Assembly: GCF_901482605.1 (NCBI RefSeq) | Contig: NZ_LR590481.1 | Coordinates: forward strand, 434,001-498,000 | Length of the DNA stretch: 64,000 nucleotides | Origin: Hathewaya histolytica | GTDB taxonomy: Bacteria > Bacillota > Clostridia > Clostridiales > Clostridiaceae | Direction of reading: 5' to 3' | Shown: piece by piece, positions 46,720 to 54,745 of the stretch | How positions within the stretch are numbered: the first letter of the stretch is position 1 | How the letters are laid out: each line of letters opens with the position of its first letter | Translations under genes and position numbers: made by a program | The notes under the pieces: generated by a model | The model's database searches: none | What the model was told of the DNA's origin: nothing | The model's input: only the letters and a program-made list of their open reading frames with translations

Positions 46720-46816
46720 TATTAAAAATATTTCTTTTTCATATATGGATATCAATGAAGAAAATGATATTATTAAATATCTAGGTAATGTAGTTTTTTA
46801 TAATGGAAAAGCTTAG
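46706..46816 (+). pseudogene. Possible remnant of an ABC ATPase N terminus
   Basis: A frame overlapping the end of the preceding pseudogene reads ISIKNISFSYMDINEENDI and stops at 46816. IKNISFSY resembles the first strand of ABC ATPases, and a permease-ATPase order would fit, but only about 30 codons survive. Treat as weak. Confidence 0.3.
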
Positions 46817-46881
46817 TATAATTTATTTAAATAATTTTTTGATATATATTTAAAGGAAAATAAAAAAGTTACACGTAAAGG

Positions 46882-46914
46882 ATACACTAGCAAAAGAAGC
46901 TGGTGTATTTTTTA
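46882..46914 (+). terminator. Terminator separating the bacteriocin region from the LanFEG-RK module
   Basis: A 10-bp stem ATACACTAGC / GCTGGTGTAT (one G-U pair), 7-base loop, then T6. Confidence 0.85.
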
Positions 46915-46969
46915 TGTTTAAAATTCTTTTTAGGTTATTAAAAATAAATATTAAAAAAATAATAAGAAA

Positions 46970-47006
46970 TCTTTAAAGAATCTTTAAAATTAGAAAGTAC
47001 TATATA
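46970..47006 (+). promoter_or_regulatory. LanR-type operator (TCT-N8-TCT) and promoter of the lanFEG operon
   Basis: An 11-base direct repeat ATCTTTAAAGA / ATCTTTAAAAT places TCT at 46970-46972 and 46981-46983, that is TCT-N8-TCT, the layout known for NisR/SpaR boxes. TATATA at 47001-47006 stands 17 bases after the second TCT, so the repeats overlap the -35 region as in nisin-type promoters. Confidence 0.6.
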
Positions 47007-47033
47007 AACAGAAACAGATAGGGGGCTTTGGAA

Positions 47034-47735
47034 ATGAGTAAATTAATTTTAGAAACTAGAGATTTAACTAAAACGTTCAAAGGATTTAATGCAGTAAATA
47101 ATGTAAATTTAAAAATTCAAGAAGAATCTGTTTATGGATTACTTGGACCTAATGGAGCAGGTAAATCAACAACATTAAAAATGCTTACAGGACTGTTAAA
47201 AAAGACATCAGGAGAAATTTTATTTAATGGACATGAGTGGACTAGAAATGATCTTAATGATATTGGAGCATTAATAGAACATCCTGCTTTATATGAAAAT
47301 TTAACTGCTAGAGAAAATTTAAAGATATATACTACTTATCTAGGATTAGAAGAAAAAAGGATAGATGAAGTTTTAAATATAGTGAATCTTGTTAATACTG
47401 GTAAGAAAAAAGTAGGGCAATTTTCTATGGGGATGAAACAAAGATTAGGAATTGCAATTGCTTTAATTAATTCACCTAAATTATTAATTTTAGATGAACC
47501 TACTAATGGATTAGATCCTATAGGAGTAAAGGAGCTTAGAGATTTAATTAAGAGTTTCCCAAAAGAAGGGATTACTGTAATTGTATCTAGCCACATATTA
47601 TCAGAAATTGAATTGATCTGTGATCACATAGGAATTATTAACAATGGAGTTTTAGGTTATGAAGGAAAGATTAATAAAGAGGAAAATTTAGAACAACTCT
47701 TTATGAAAGTAGTACAGGAAACAAGGAGAGGATAA
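47034..47735 (+). CDS. Lantibiotic-immunity-type ABC transporter ATPase (LanF/CprA-like)
   Basis: A 233-residue ATPase: Walker A GPNGAGKST (38-46), signature FSMGMKQRLGIA, Walker B LLILDEPTNGLDP, and switch His in VSSHILSEIE. Instead of the usual Gln it has Glu82 in GALIEHPALYENL, the E-loop characteristic of LanF immunity ATPases. With the two permeases downstream it should expel cationic peptides from the membrane. ATG 47034 has GGGGG at 47021-47025, eight bases away; the in-frame TTG at 47028 is too close. The next gene starts two bases after its stop. Confidence 0.92.
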   Translation: MSKLILETRDLTKTFKGFNAVNNVNLKIQEESVYGLLGPNGAGKSTTLKMLTGLLKKTSGEILFNGHEWTRNDLNDIGALIEHPALYENLTARENLKIYTTYLGLEEKRIDEVLNIVNLVNTGKKKVGQFSMGMKQRLGIAIALINSPKLLILDEPTNGLDPIGVKELRDLIKSFPKEGITVIVSSHILSEIELICDHIGIINNGVLGYEGKINKEENLEQLFMKVVQETRRG

Positions 47736-47737
47736 TC

Positions 47738-48472
47738 GTGAAAGAATATATTATTTCTGAAAATATAAAGTTAAAAGGTACTTTTACTAAGAAGATAATT
47801 TTTATTGCACCATTATTAACAGGGGTTATGGCCACACTTTTTGGTGGACCTTTAAATATGCAAAATATGGTTTTCTATTGGTGGTATAGTTTCTTTTTAC
47901 CAGGAGTTATAGCTATTTCGGCGTCACTTATGGATAAGAATGAGAAAAAAGCAGGTAATTATAATGGATTATATTTACTTCCTATAAATTTGAAAAAAGC
48001 GTGGGTAGGAAAGAATATAGTTTTAGGTATGTATTTATTATTAACACAAGTTATTATATTTTTTATAGTATTGTTACCAAAGTTATTAGGTATAAACGGA
48101 ATAGTATTTTCAATTGAAGAAATACTTTTAGGTTGTTTAATAATATGGATTGGTACTTTACCACAATTACCTATTTTATTATATATATCTAAAAAGTTTG
48201 GGTTTGCTGCTATAGTTTTTGTTAATTGTATTTTAGGGTTCTTTTTACCAGTGGTATGTGCTGAAAGATCTTTTTGGTTTTTAATACCTCATTGTTATAC
48301 TGGAAGGCTAGTAAAAGAAATAATAGGGTTAGATATTAATGGTCTTTATACTCAATCTAATATACAAAATTGTATGCCTACTGTATGTAAGGGATTCTTA
48401 GCCATAGTAATAGTTACAGTTATAGGTTTATATATTACTGCTAAATTTTTTGAAAGACAGGAGGTAAAATAA
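47738..48472 (+). CDS. Lantibiotic immunity ABC permease (LanE/MutE family)
   Basis: A 244-residue permease with six helices. The N-terminal EYIISENIKLKGTFTKKII and the FYWWYSFFLPGVIAI stretch are typical of the MutE/EpiE family (first permease of the LanFEG complex). GTG start with AAGGAGAGG upstream inside the end of the ATPase gene, so coupled. Confers resistance to externally added or self-made cationic peptides; here no lanthipeptide biosynthesis genes are nearby. Confidence 0.88.
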   Translation: MKEYIISENIKLKGTFTKKIIFIAPLLTGVMATLFGGPLNMQNMVFYWWYSFFLPGVIAISASLMDKNEKKAGNYNGLYLLPINLKKAWVGKNIVLGMYLLLTQVIIFFIVLLPKLLGINGIVFSIEEILLGCLIIWIGTLPQLPILLYISKKFGFAAIVFVNCILGFFLPVVCAERSFWFLIPHCYTGRLVKEIIGLDINGLYTQSNIQNCMPTVCKGFLAIVIVTVIGLYITAKFFERQEVK

Positions 48473-48473
48473 T

Positions 48474-49229
48474 ATGAATAGTGTTTTAAGAGGAGTTAAA
48501 GGAAATTTTATAAAGCAAAGACATACTACAATTCCTTGGATTCATATTATAGTTCCAATTTTAGGTGCTCTAATATTTAATTTCTATTTTTATAATTATC
48601 CTACTGTTGAGAATGTAAAGAGGTTACAGTTGATAATAGAGTGTGCTACAATTATATTTCCAATTTTAATAGGTATTACAACGAGCCTTTTTCTTGGTAT
48701 CGAAGAAAAGTCAGGGTATTATAGATGGATTTTAGGAATAGGTACATCAAGAACAGTTAGTTTCTGCTCCTTTATAATTTATGTTTTAATATGGGGCTGC
48801 ATATCATGTTTACTTTTATGGATTGCTACTTTCATAGGTTTTACAGCTCAAGGAATTTATATAGAAGGATTAATGAATTTATTTTTAAAGGTTTCTATAT
48901 TTTTTATTATAGGAAATATATTTACTTATGTTTTTCATATTGTTGTAGGAATGCGTTTTGGAATGGGAGCATCTTTAATATTAAGTGTTTTTGAAAGTGT
49001 TTTTGTGTTATTAATTGGAAACATGAATGAATTAGATAAATGGAGTTCTTGGAAGTACCTTCCACACGCTTTTACAGTAAAAATATCTCAAATTTCTTTA
49101 TGGAAAAGTTTTGGAATCAATGTAAATGTAAGCTGTTTTACATCATATATTATGTTAATAATATTAAATATTATTTTGATTACTTGTTCAATAAATTGGA
49201 TAAAAAGATGGGAAGGAAGAAAAAATTAA
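48474..49229 (+). CDS. Lantibiotic immunity ABC permease (LanG/MutG family)
   Basis: A 251-residue second permease with six helices. WIHIIVPILGALIFNFYFYNY near the N terminus and GIEEKSGYYRWILG in the first loop fit the MutG/EpiG group. The start lies one base after the previous stop, with AGGAGG nine to ten bases upstream. Together with LanF and LanE homologues it completes a three-subunit exporter, followed by its regulators. Confidence 0.88.
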   Translation: MNSVLRGVKGNFIKQRHTTIPWIHIIVPILGALIFNFYFYNYPTVENVKRLQLIIECATIIFPILIGITTSLFLGIEEKSGYYRWILGIGTSRTVSFCSFIIYVLIWGCISCLLLWIATFIGFTAQGIYIEGLMNLFLKVSIFFIIGNIFTYVFHIVVGMRFGMGASLILSVFESVFVLLIGNMNELDKWSSWKYLPHAFTVKISQISLWKSFGINVNVSCFTSYIMLIILNIILITCSINWIKRWEGRKN

Positions 49230-49327
49230 TAACTTAAAATATCTAGTTTTAAAGATATCTCTATTGTGGTCGACATAAATAATAATTATTATATGGCTAA
49301 GAGAATATGAAAATAGAGGGTGATATT

Positions 49328-49987
49328 TTGGGCAAGATATTGGCTATTGATGACGAACGTAACATTTTAATTTTAATTAGAAATGCATTAAAAAAAGATG
49401 GACATGAAGTTATAGGAGTAAGTAATCCAAAGGAAATAAATTTTAATGAGATAAAAAAATATGATCTTATACTTCTAGATGTAATGATGCCTAAAATTGA
49501 TGGCTTTACCTTATGTGAGGAAATCAGAGAAATTACAGATGCTCCGATTATATTTTTAACAGCTAAAACTCTAGAAGAGGATGTTTTACAAGGGTTGAGT
49601 ATAGGCGGGGATGATTATCTTTTAAAACCTTTTAATATAAATGAACTTAGAGCAAGAATAGGAGCACATCTTAGAAGAGAAAAAAGAGAAAAAAAGAATG
49701 CTATGTTGCTATCAGGAGTATTTATAAATTTAAGTAGTAAAGAGATATGTGTAGAAGATAGAAAGATTGATTTTACAAAGACGGAATATGGGGTTTGCGA
49801 ATTTTTAGCTAAAAATAGAGGCCAGGTCTTTACAAAGGAGCAAATATATGTTGCTATATTTGGATATGAAGGAGAAAGTGACAGTGTAACTATAGCAGTG
49901 CATATTAAAAATATTAGAATGAAATTTGAGAAAGTTAATATGGCACCAATAGAAACTATATGGGGTGTAGGATATAAATGGGAATAA
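49328..49987 (+). CDS. OmpR/PhoB-family response regulator (LanR/CprR-like)
   Basis: A 219-residue regulator with a receiver domain (DD in AIDDERN, phospho-Asp in LILLDVMMPKIDG, FLTAKTLEEDV, LKPFN) and a winged-helix DNA-binding domain (FTKTEYGVCEFLAKNRGQVF, TIWGVGYKW). I place the start at TTG 49328, with AGAGGG seven bases upstream; the in-frame ATG at 49307 lacks a ribosome site. The gene overlaps the kinase gene by ten bases. It likely activates the lanFEG operon through the TCT-N8-TCT repeats. Confidence 0.9.
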   Translation: MGKILAIDDERNILILIRNALKKDGHEVIGVSNPKEINFNEIKKYDLILLDVMMPKIDGFTLCEEIREITDAPIIFLTAKTLEEDVLQGLSIGGDDYLLKPFNINELRARIGAHLRREKREKKNAMLLSGVFINLSSKEICVEDRKIDFTKTEYGVCEFLAKNRGQVFTKEQIYVAIFGYEGESDSVTIAVHIKNIRMKFEKVNMAPIETIWGVGYKWE

Positions 49988-51339
49988 GTAAAGAAATAAC
50001 CTTAAAAAGATTTTTTTTAAAATATTTAGTTACAATTGTTAGTTGTATTATACTGTCTTTTGTTACGCCCTGGATGATTATTGGTATATTAAGTAATAAT
50101 AATGTAGTTAAACCTGCAAATTATTACGAGCTTCAAGCTAAAAAAATTAAACCTAAATTAGAAAGATTACCAGTTATAAAACAAGGTGATATACCTAAGA
50201 ATCTATCATATATTATTTTTGATAAAAATAATAATATTGAAAGTACTAATTTTAAATCTGAGGAAGTACAAGATGCATTAAATTTTATAGATGATAAAAA
50301 TGATTGGAAGGTAAATTACTTTGTGTATATAAAAGGAAAAAGTAATTCATGTATTTTAAAATATAAATTAAAAGTCAGTTATACAAGTAATAAATTAAAT
50401 GATATTTTTTTATCTCCAGAAAAAATGTTATATATATTTATAATAATAAATTTATTAAGTTCATGTGTAATTAGTATAATTATATTTTCAAAAAAGTTAA
50501 AAACAGAGTTAATACCACTTTTAAATACAACAAAGCAAATTCATATTCAAAATTTAGATTTTACTGCGAAAAGGGCTAAAATTAAGGAATTTAATGAAAT
50601 TTTAGATTCCATGATAGATATGAGAGATGAACTAAAAGACACATTAAAAAAGAAGTGGGAAGAAGAAAAGATAAAAACAGAACAATTATCAGCACTATCC
50701 CATGATATAAAAACCCCTCTTACTATTATTAAGGGAAATACTCAATTACTTTTGGAGAGTGAGTCTTTAGAAGAAGATAAAGAGTATGGAGAATTTATCC
50801 TAAATGGAGTTAATGAAATAGAAAATTATATTTCAATATTATCTAATGCCATACATAATGGAAAAAAACTTAGAATTCAAAAGAATAAAATTAATATAAA
50901 TAATTTATTAAGGAAAATAGAAAAAGATACACTTTCACTATTTCAGACCAAAGAAATAAAATTAAAAAGTGAGTATTTAAATATTCCCGATTTTATTTAT
51001 GGTGATGAACGATATATATATAGGGCAATAATGAATGTTTTAAGTAATGCCTTTGATTATTCTCCAAAGCAAGGTACAGTATATTTAAATATTTTTTTTA
51101 CGGATGAATACTTATATTTTAAAATAACTGATGAAGGAAAAGGATTTTATAAGGAAGATATAAAAAATGCAAGTAATATGTTTTATCAAGGTGATAAAAG
51201 TAGATCGAGAAATAATCATTATGGAATAGGGTTGTATTTAGTAAATGTTGTTGCTAAAGAACATAGAGGAGAGGTTATACTGGGGAATTCCAAAGAAACT
51301 TTAGGGGCAGAAGTTATTTTTAAAATAAAAAGTGATTAG
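49978..51339 (+). CDS. Sensor histidine kinase (LanK/CprK-like)
   Basis: A 453-residue kinase with two membrane helices (about 12-36 and 145-165) around an extracellular domain of about 110 residues, then a HAMP-like linker, a dimerisation box LSALSHDIKTPLTIIKGN with the phospho-His, N-box NVLSNAFDYSP, G-boxes DEGKGFYKEDI and HYGIGLYLVNV. The size and layout fit NisK/SpaK/CprK-type kinases that sense antimicrobial peptides outside the cell. It is the last gene of the module; a long palindromic terminator follows four bases after its stop. Confidence 0.9.
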   Translation: MGISKEITLKRFFLKYLVTIVSCIILSFVTPWMIIGILSNNNVVKPANYYELQAKKIKPKLERLPVIKQGDIPKNLSYIIFDKNNNIESTNFKSEEVQDALNFIDDKNDWKVNYFVYIKGKSNSCILKYKLKVSYTSNKLNDIFLSPEKMLYIFIIINLLSSCVISIIIFSKKLKTELIPLLNTTKQIHIQNLDFTAKRAKIKEFNEILDSMIDMRDELKDTLKKKWEEEKIKTEQLSALSHDIKTPLTIIKGNTQLLLESESLEEDKEYGEFILNGVNEIENYISILSNAIHNGKKLRIQKNKININNLLRKIEKDTLSLFQTKEIKLKSEYLNIPDFIYGDERYIYRAIMNVLSNAFDYSPKQGTVYLNIFFTDEYLYFKITDEGKGFYKEDIKNASNMFYQGDKSRSRNNHYGIGLYLVNVVAKEHRGEVILGNSKETLGAEVIFKIKSD

Positions 51340-51342
51340 CGT

Positions 51343-51384
51343 ATAAATTAAGCACCTAACTTTAAAGTTAGGTGCTTAATTTAT
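51343..51384. terminator. Perfect 42-base palindrome, terminator of the LanFEG-RK operon
   Basis: A fully self-complementary 21+21 base sequence (51343-51363 with 51364-51384) centred on ACTTTAAAGT. In RNA the middle would open as a small loop. T-richness after the stem is modest (CTAGGATATTTT). Confidence 0.7.
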
Positions 51385-51547
51385 CTAGGATATTTTAATT
51401 TTTAAGATTTCTTATAAAAAGAGAATTATGCTTAAAAATAACTTATAAAAATCTAGTACATTTTTAAAGAAAATGTTAAAATGTAGGAAGCAAAATAAAG
51501 TTGTAGAGTATAAAAAATTTTATTTACTAGGAAGAAGGGGAGGGTTT

Positions 51548-52753
51548 ATGACTCTTTGTTGTGGAGACTTATTTGAACTTAGTCATTTTTCAAGGGCGAA
51601 ACTATTAGCAGGTGAGGATGGATTGAATCGTGAAATTTCTTGGCCTTATGCTAGGATGACAGAATCTATTTCAGAATGGCTCTATGGGGGGGAACTATTA
51701 TTTGTTACATATAACTGTTTAGAGGAAGATAGTAATAGTATGCTATCTTTATTAGAAGAGTGTATTTATAAAAAACTTTCTGGTGTTGTAATTTTAATTG
51801 ATGATAAGTACATAGATAGAATAGAAAAAAAGATTATAGATAGAGCAAATGAAGAAAACTTACCTCTATTTATAATGCCTTGGGATATTAAGTTAATAGA
51901 TATTATACAAGAGATTTTTCTAAAAATGGAACAGAAAAAGGAAGAATCAAAGAATGCAAAACATTTTCTTGAAGCTCTTCTTTTTTCACGTAAGCAGATA
52001 CATCAAGATATTCAAGCTTTAGGAGAATTTTATAATATAAAGTTAAGACCTTTTTATTATATTTGTATATTTAAAATGGAAAGTACATCTAATATTTATC
52101 ATGGTATGGAGGAAGTTAACAAACATATAGTTAGTTCTTTGAAAGATATCTTAAATTATGAGCACTGTAATTTGGTTTCCATGGAATATAGAAATCATTT
52201 AACTTGTTTAATATTTACTAATGATTATGAAGAAGCAAAAAAATCATCCGGAGCAGTTGAAGCTATATTTAATCTTGTAAGTTCAAGATATTCTTCTATT
52301 GAATTTAATTTAGGTTTTAGTCGTATTAGGGAAACAGATTCGGAAATAAAAATAAGTTATAAAGAAGCATTTAAAGCTTTATCTATGATTAATATATACA
52401 ACAAAAATTCAAAGGTTATTAGATATAATGAATTAGGAATTGTTAGGCTATTAGTTGAATTGGCAGATATTAAGGATATTGATCAATATTGTTATGAAAA
52501 TTTAGGACCCATTTTAGAGTATGATAAAAAACATGGAGTAGATTTGCTAGGAACTTTAAAATGTTATTTTCAGAATAATAAACATCTAATGAAAACTTCT
52601 CAAGAACTTTTTATTCATAGAAATACTTTAATTTATAGGTTATCAACAATAAAAGATCTTCTACAAAGAGATTTAGATGATGCTATGACGGACTTAGAAC
52701 TTTTTAATAGTATATTGATTTATGAGTTCCTTGGTTTAAAAAATAAAATATAA
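51548..52753 (+). CDS. PucR-family transcriptional regulator
   Basis: A 401-residue regulator. The N-terminal PucR domain (LFELSHFSRAKLLAGEDGLN...ELLFVTYN, about 1-125) precedes a GGDEF-like middle region and a C-terminal PucR helix-turn-helix (TSQELFIHRNTLIYRLSTIKDLL). PucR proteins usually activate purine, ureide or amine catabolism genes. I use ATG 51548 with AGGGGAGGG just upstream; the longer frame from 51473 lacks a ribosome site. It is adjacent to genes for a transporter, a creatininase and a CodA-like deaminase, which are its probable targets. Confidence 0.85.
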   Translation: MTLCCGDLFELSHFSRAKLLAGEDGLNREISWPYARMTESISEWLYGGELLFVTYNCLEEDSNSMLSLLEECIYKKLSGVVILIDDKYIDRIEKKIIDRANEENLPLFIMPWDIKLIDIIQEIFLKMEQKKEESKNAKHFLEALLFSRKQIHQDIQALGEFYNIKLRPFYYICIFKMESTSNIYHGMEEVNKHIVSSLKDILNYEHCNLVSMEYRNHLTCLIFTNDYEEAKKSSGAVEAIFNLVSSRYSSIEFNLGFSRIRETDSEIKISYKEAFKALSMINIYNKNSKVIRYNELGIVRLLVELADIKDIDQYCYENLGPILEYDKKHGVDLLGTLKCYFQNNKHLMKTSQELFIHRNTLIYRLSTIKDLLQRDLDDAMTDLELFNSILIYEFLGLKNKI

Positions 52754-52757
52754 AAAT

Positions 52758-52790
52758 CTGTGACAATAATTGTCACAGGTTTTTATATTT
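52758..52790. terminator. Bidirectional terminator between pucR and the DMT transporter gene
   Basis: An 8-bp stem CTGTGACA / TGTCACAG with ATAAT loop, flanked by TAAAAAT on the left and GTTTTTATATTTTT on the right, serving convergent genes. Confidence 0.85.
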
Positions 52791-52794
52791 TTTG

Positions 52795-53703
52795 CTATAT
52801 GTTTTGTTCTTTTGGTATTTCAGTTTTAGAAATAGACAATATCAAAACACCTGCAAAAATTAATATACACGCAATAATTTTTATTAGTGTTATTTTCTCT
52901 CCTAGTAATAGTGATCCAAAGATTACACTTGTTATCGGTTCAAAGGTACTTATAACAGCAGCTTCACTTGCTCCAATGTGCTTTATACCAATTTGTAATA
53001 GAGATAGAGCTACTACTGTACATAAAAATGCAAATATTGCAGATATAGACCATGCCTTAGTTGTTAAAGAAGATAAAACTAGTTCTTTTGTAATTAATCC
53101 ATAGAAGAACATGCCTATAGATGAAGCAGTTGCTACATAAAAGGTTATCTTAAATGGTGATTCAGCCTTTAAACCACTTTTATCCATGAATATAATATAG
53201 AATGCATAAAATACACCTGAAGATATTGCTAAGATTAATCCAAGTAGTGTACTAGAACCAAGTGATGCAGAATTCAATGCTGATATAAAGAAACATCCTA
53301 TACCACACATAGCTATTATTAGTGCTAGAATCTTTTGCTTACTTAATTTTTCATGGAAGAATATTACACAACCGAGAGTTACAAATATAGGGTAAGTAAA
53401 ATGTATTGGAGTTACTATTCCCACATCTATATGGGCAAAAGCCATATTTAACATCAATGTTGTAATTGCATTTCCAATGAATCCTAGTATTACTAAGTCT
53501 CTTAACTGTTTTTTTGTTATTCTTAAGTCTATTTTTAAAAGTAAAATAATAGCTAGTAAAAATGGTAAACTTAAAAAGTTTCTTAAAAAAGTTAATGTTA
53601 CAGGATTGCTACCTTGGGTTCCATAAGTCATAGGTCCAAGTGTGAAAGCAAATCCAAAGGTAATAGAGGACAACATTGTAAGAATTGTTCCTTTTGTTTT
53701 CAT
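52795..53703 (-). CDS. DMT-superfamily (EamA) transporter
   Basis: A 302-residue protein with ten predicted helices arranged as two EamA repeats (starting MLSSITFGFAFTLGPMTYG and LGLILAISSGVFYAFYIIF; second-half motif GASEAAVISTFEPITSVIFG). Such carriers move small polar metabolites. Substrate cannot be read from sequence. It follows the creatininase gene by 27 bases on the same strand, so it may import or export creatinine, a related cyclic amidine or a product. RBS is weak (AAAGTGG). Confidence 0.88.
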   Translation of the reverse strand: MKTKGTILTMLSSITFGFAFTLGPMTYGTQGSNPVTLTFLRNFLSLPFLLAIILLLKIDLRITKKQLRDLVILGFIGNAITTLMLNMAFAHIDVGIVTPIHFTYPIFVTLGCVIFFHEKLSKQKILALIIAMCGIGCFFISALNSASLGSSTLLGLILAISSGVFYAFYIIFMDKSGLKAESPFKITFYVATASSIGMFFYGLITKELVLSSLTTKAWSISAIFAFLCTVVALSLLQIGIKHIGASEAAVISTFEPITSVIFGSLLLGEKITLIKIIACILIFAGVLILSISKTEIPKEQNI

Positions 53704-53730
53704 AATATAACCACTTTTCTCAGCGTAATT

Positions 53731-54486
53731 TTATTTAAAAGCTTTTTCAACAATTTTAAGTATATTTGGAATAACATCATCAACTATTATTTTTCCTCTT
53801 TCAGCTGAAGAGGATTTAGCTGATGCAAGTATTCCAGTTTCCGGAACTATATCCTTTTCAATTGGATATCTATAATAAGTTGCTGGGCTAGCATTCTCAG
53901 TATCTAATATCTTATCTTCTCTAACAAGTTCTGGTGCAAAATACATCATTAATGAAGTTTCTGTAACAGCTGCATGTTCTAAAGCCCAACCTGGGAATGG
54001 AACTTCATCAAAAACTTTATCAATTACATCAGGTGACATTGGATCCCACCAGTTGGTTAAAAGAATTTGTACTCTATCACCATATTTTTGAGAGCATAAG
54101 TCCATAGCTTCTACGATAAATGCTTCATTTTCAAAGTGGGCACTTAAAAGAAAGATTTTTGTGAATCCATCACGAACAAATTCATCTATTATATCCATAA
54201 CTAAAACTTGTAATGTAGCTCCATTTAAGTCAATTGTTCCTGGAAATAAAGGGCCACCACCACTTAAAGGTTTTGATTTATATCCATATGAAAGAGTTGG
54301 GGCAACCACAGCATCTAAATTTTCGGCTATACGGTAAGCGAATCCTTCAGCTAATACTGTGTCTACACAAGTTGGTAAATGAGGACCATGTTGTTCTGTA
54401 GAGCCTATTGGTAGAATAATTACACCATCTTTTTTCTTTTCGAATTCTTTCCATGTCATATGTGTCATTTTTACATTTTCGTACAT
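53731..54486 (-). CDS. Creatininase (creatinine amidohydrolase) family protein
   Basis: A 251-residue metalloenzyme. Metal ligands are E31 and H33 in PIGSTEQHGPHLPTCVDT, D42 in the same segment, and H117-F-E119 in SAHFENEAFIVEAMDL. The HxEN..FIVE arrangement corresponds to Pseudomonas creatininase (H120, E122) rather than to the HGGN motif of the wider family (MftE, formamide amidohydrolases), favouring reversible creatinine-creatine conversion or a close analogue. Start ATG has AAGGAG eight bases upstream. Divergent from the CodA-like gene, and followed by the EamA transporter gene. Confidence 0.85.
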   Translation of the reverse strand: MYENVKMTHMTWKEFEKKKDGVIILPIGSTEQHGPHLPTCVDTVLAEGFAYRIAENLDAVVAPTLSYGYKSKPLSGGGPLFPGTIDLNGATLQVLVMDIIDEFVRDGFTKIFLLSAHFENEAFIVEAMDLCSQKYGDRVQILLTNWWDPMSPDVIDKVFDEVPFPGWALEHAAVTETSLMMYFAPELVREDKILDTENASPATYYRYPIEKDIVPETGILASAKSSSAERGKIIVDDVIPNILKIVEKAFK

Positions 54487-54745
54487 AATAACATCTCCTT
54501 TTACTTTTTCATGACAAATTTTATCAAGTCTTTAATACTTAACCAAGTTTACTCTTAATGGATAATACATTCAATGTACAAAAGATACAAATATATAAGT
54601 AAAAATATGTTTTTTTAATGCACATTAATATTGAGGTATTATTGTGCTTTTAGCACAATGACTATACATAAAAATAATGTTAAACTTCAATTTGCTAGTA
54701 ATCTATTGCAAACTACTACACACAAAATGAGAGGAGATTGTTTAA
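54487..54745. other. Divergent control region of the creatininase and deaminase genes
   Basis: About 260 AT-rich bases holding a perfect 19-base palindrome ATTGTGCTTTTAGCACAAT at 54641-54659 and a related half site, TGCACATT, near 54619-54626. The location between two divergent catabolic genes makes it a good candidate operator, probably for the PucR protein. Confidence 0.55.

Noticed and set aside
46970-51384. Lantibiotic biosynthesis cluster
   Set aside because: Only immunity (LanFEG) and regulator (LanRK) homologues are present; no modification enzyme or Cys-containing precursor was found on either side.
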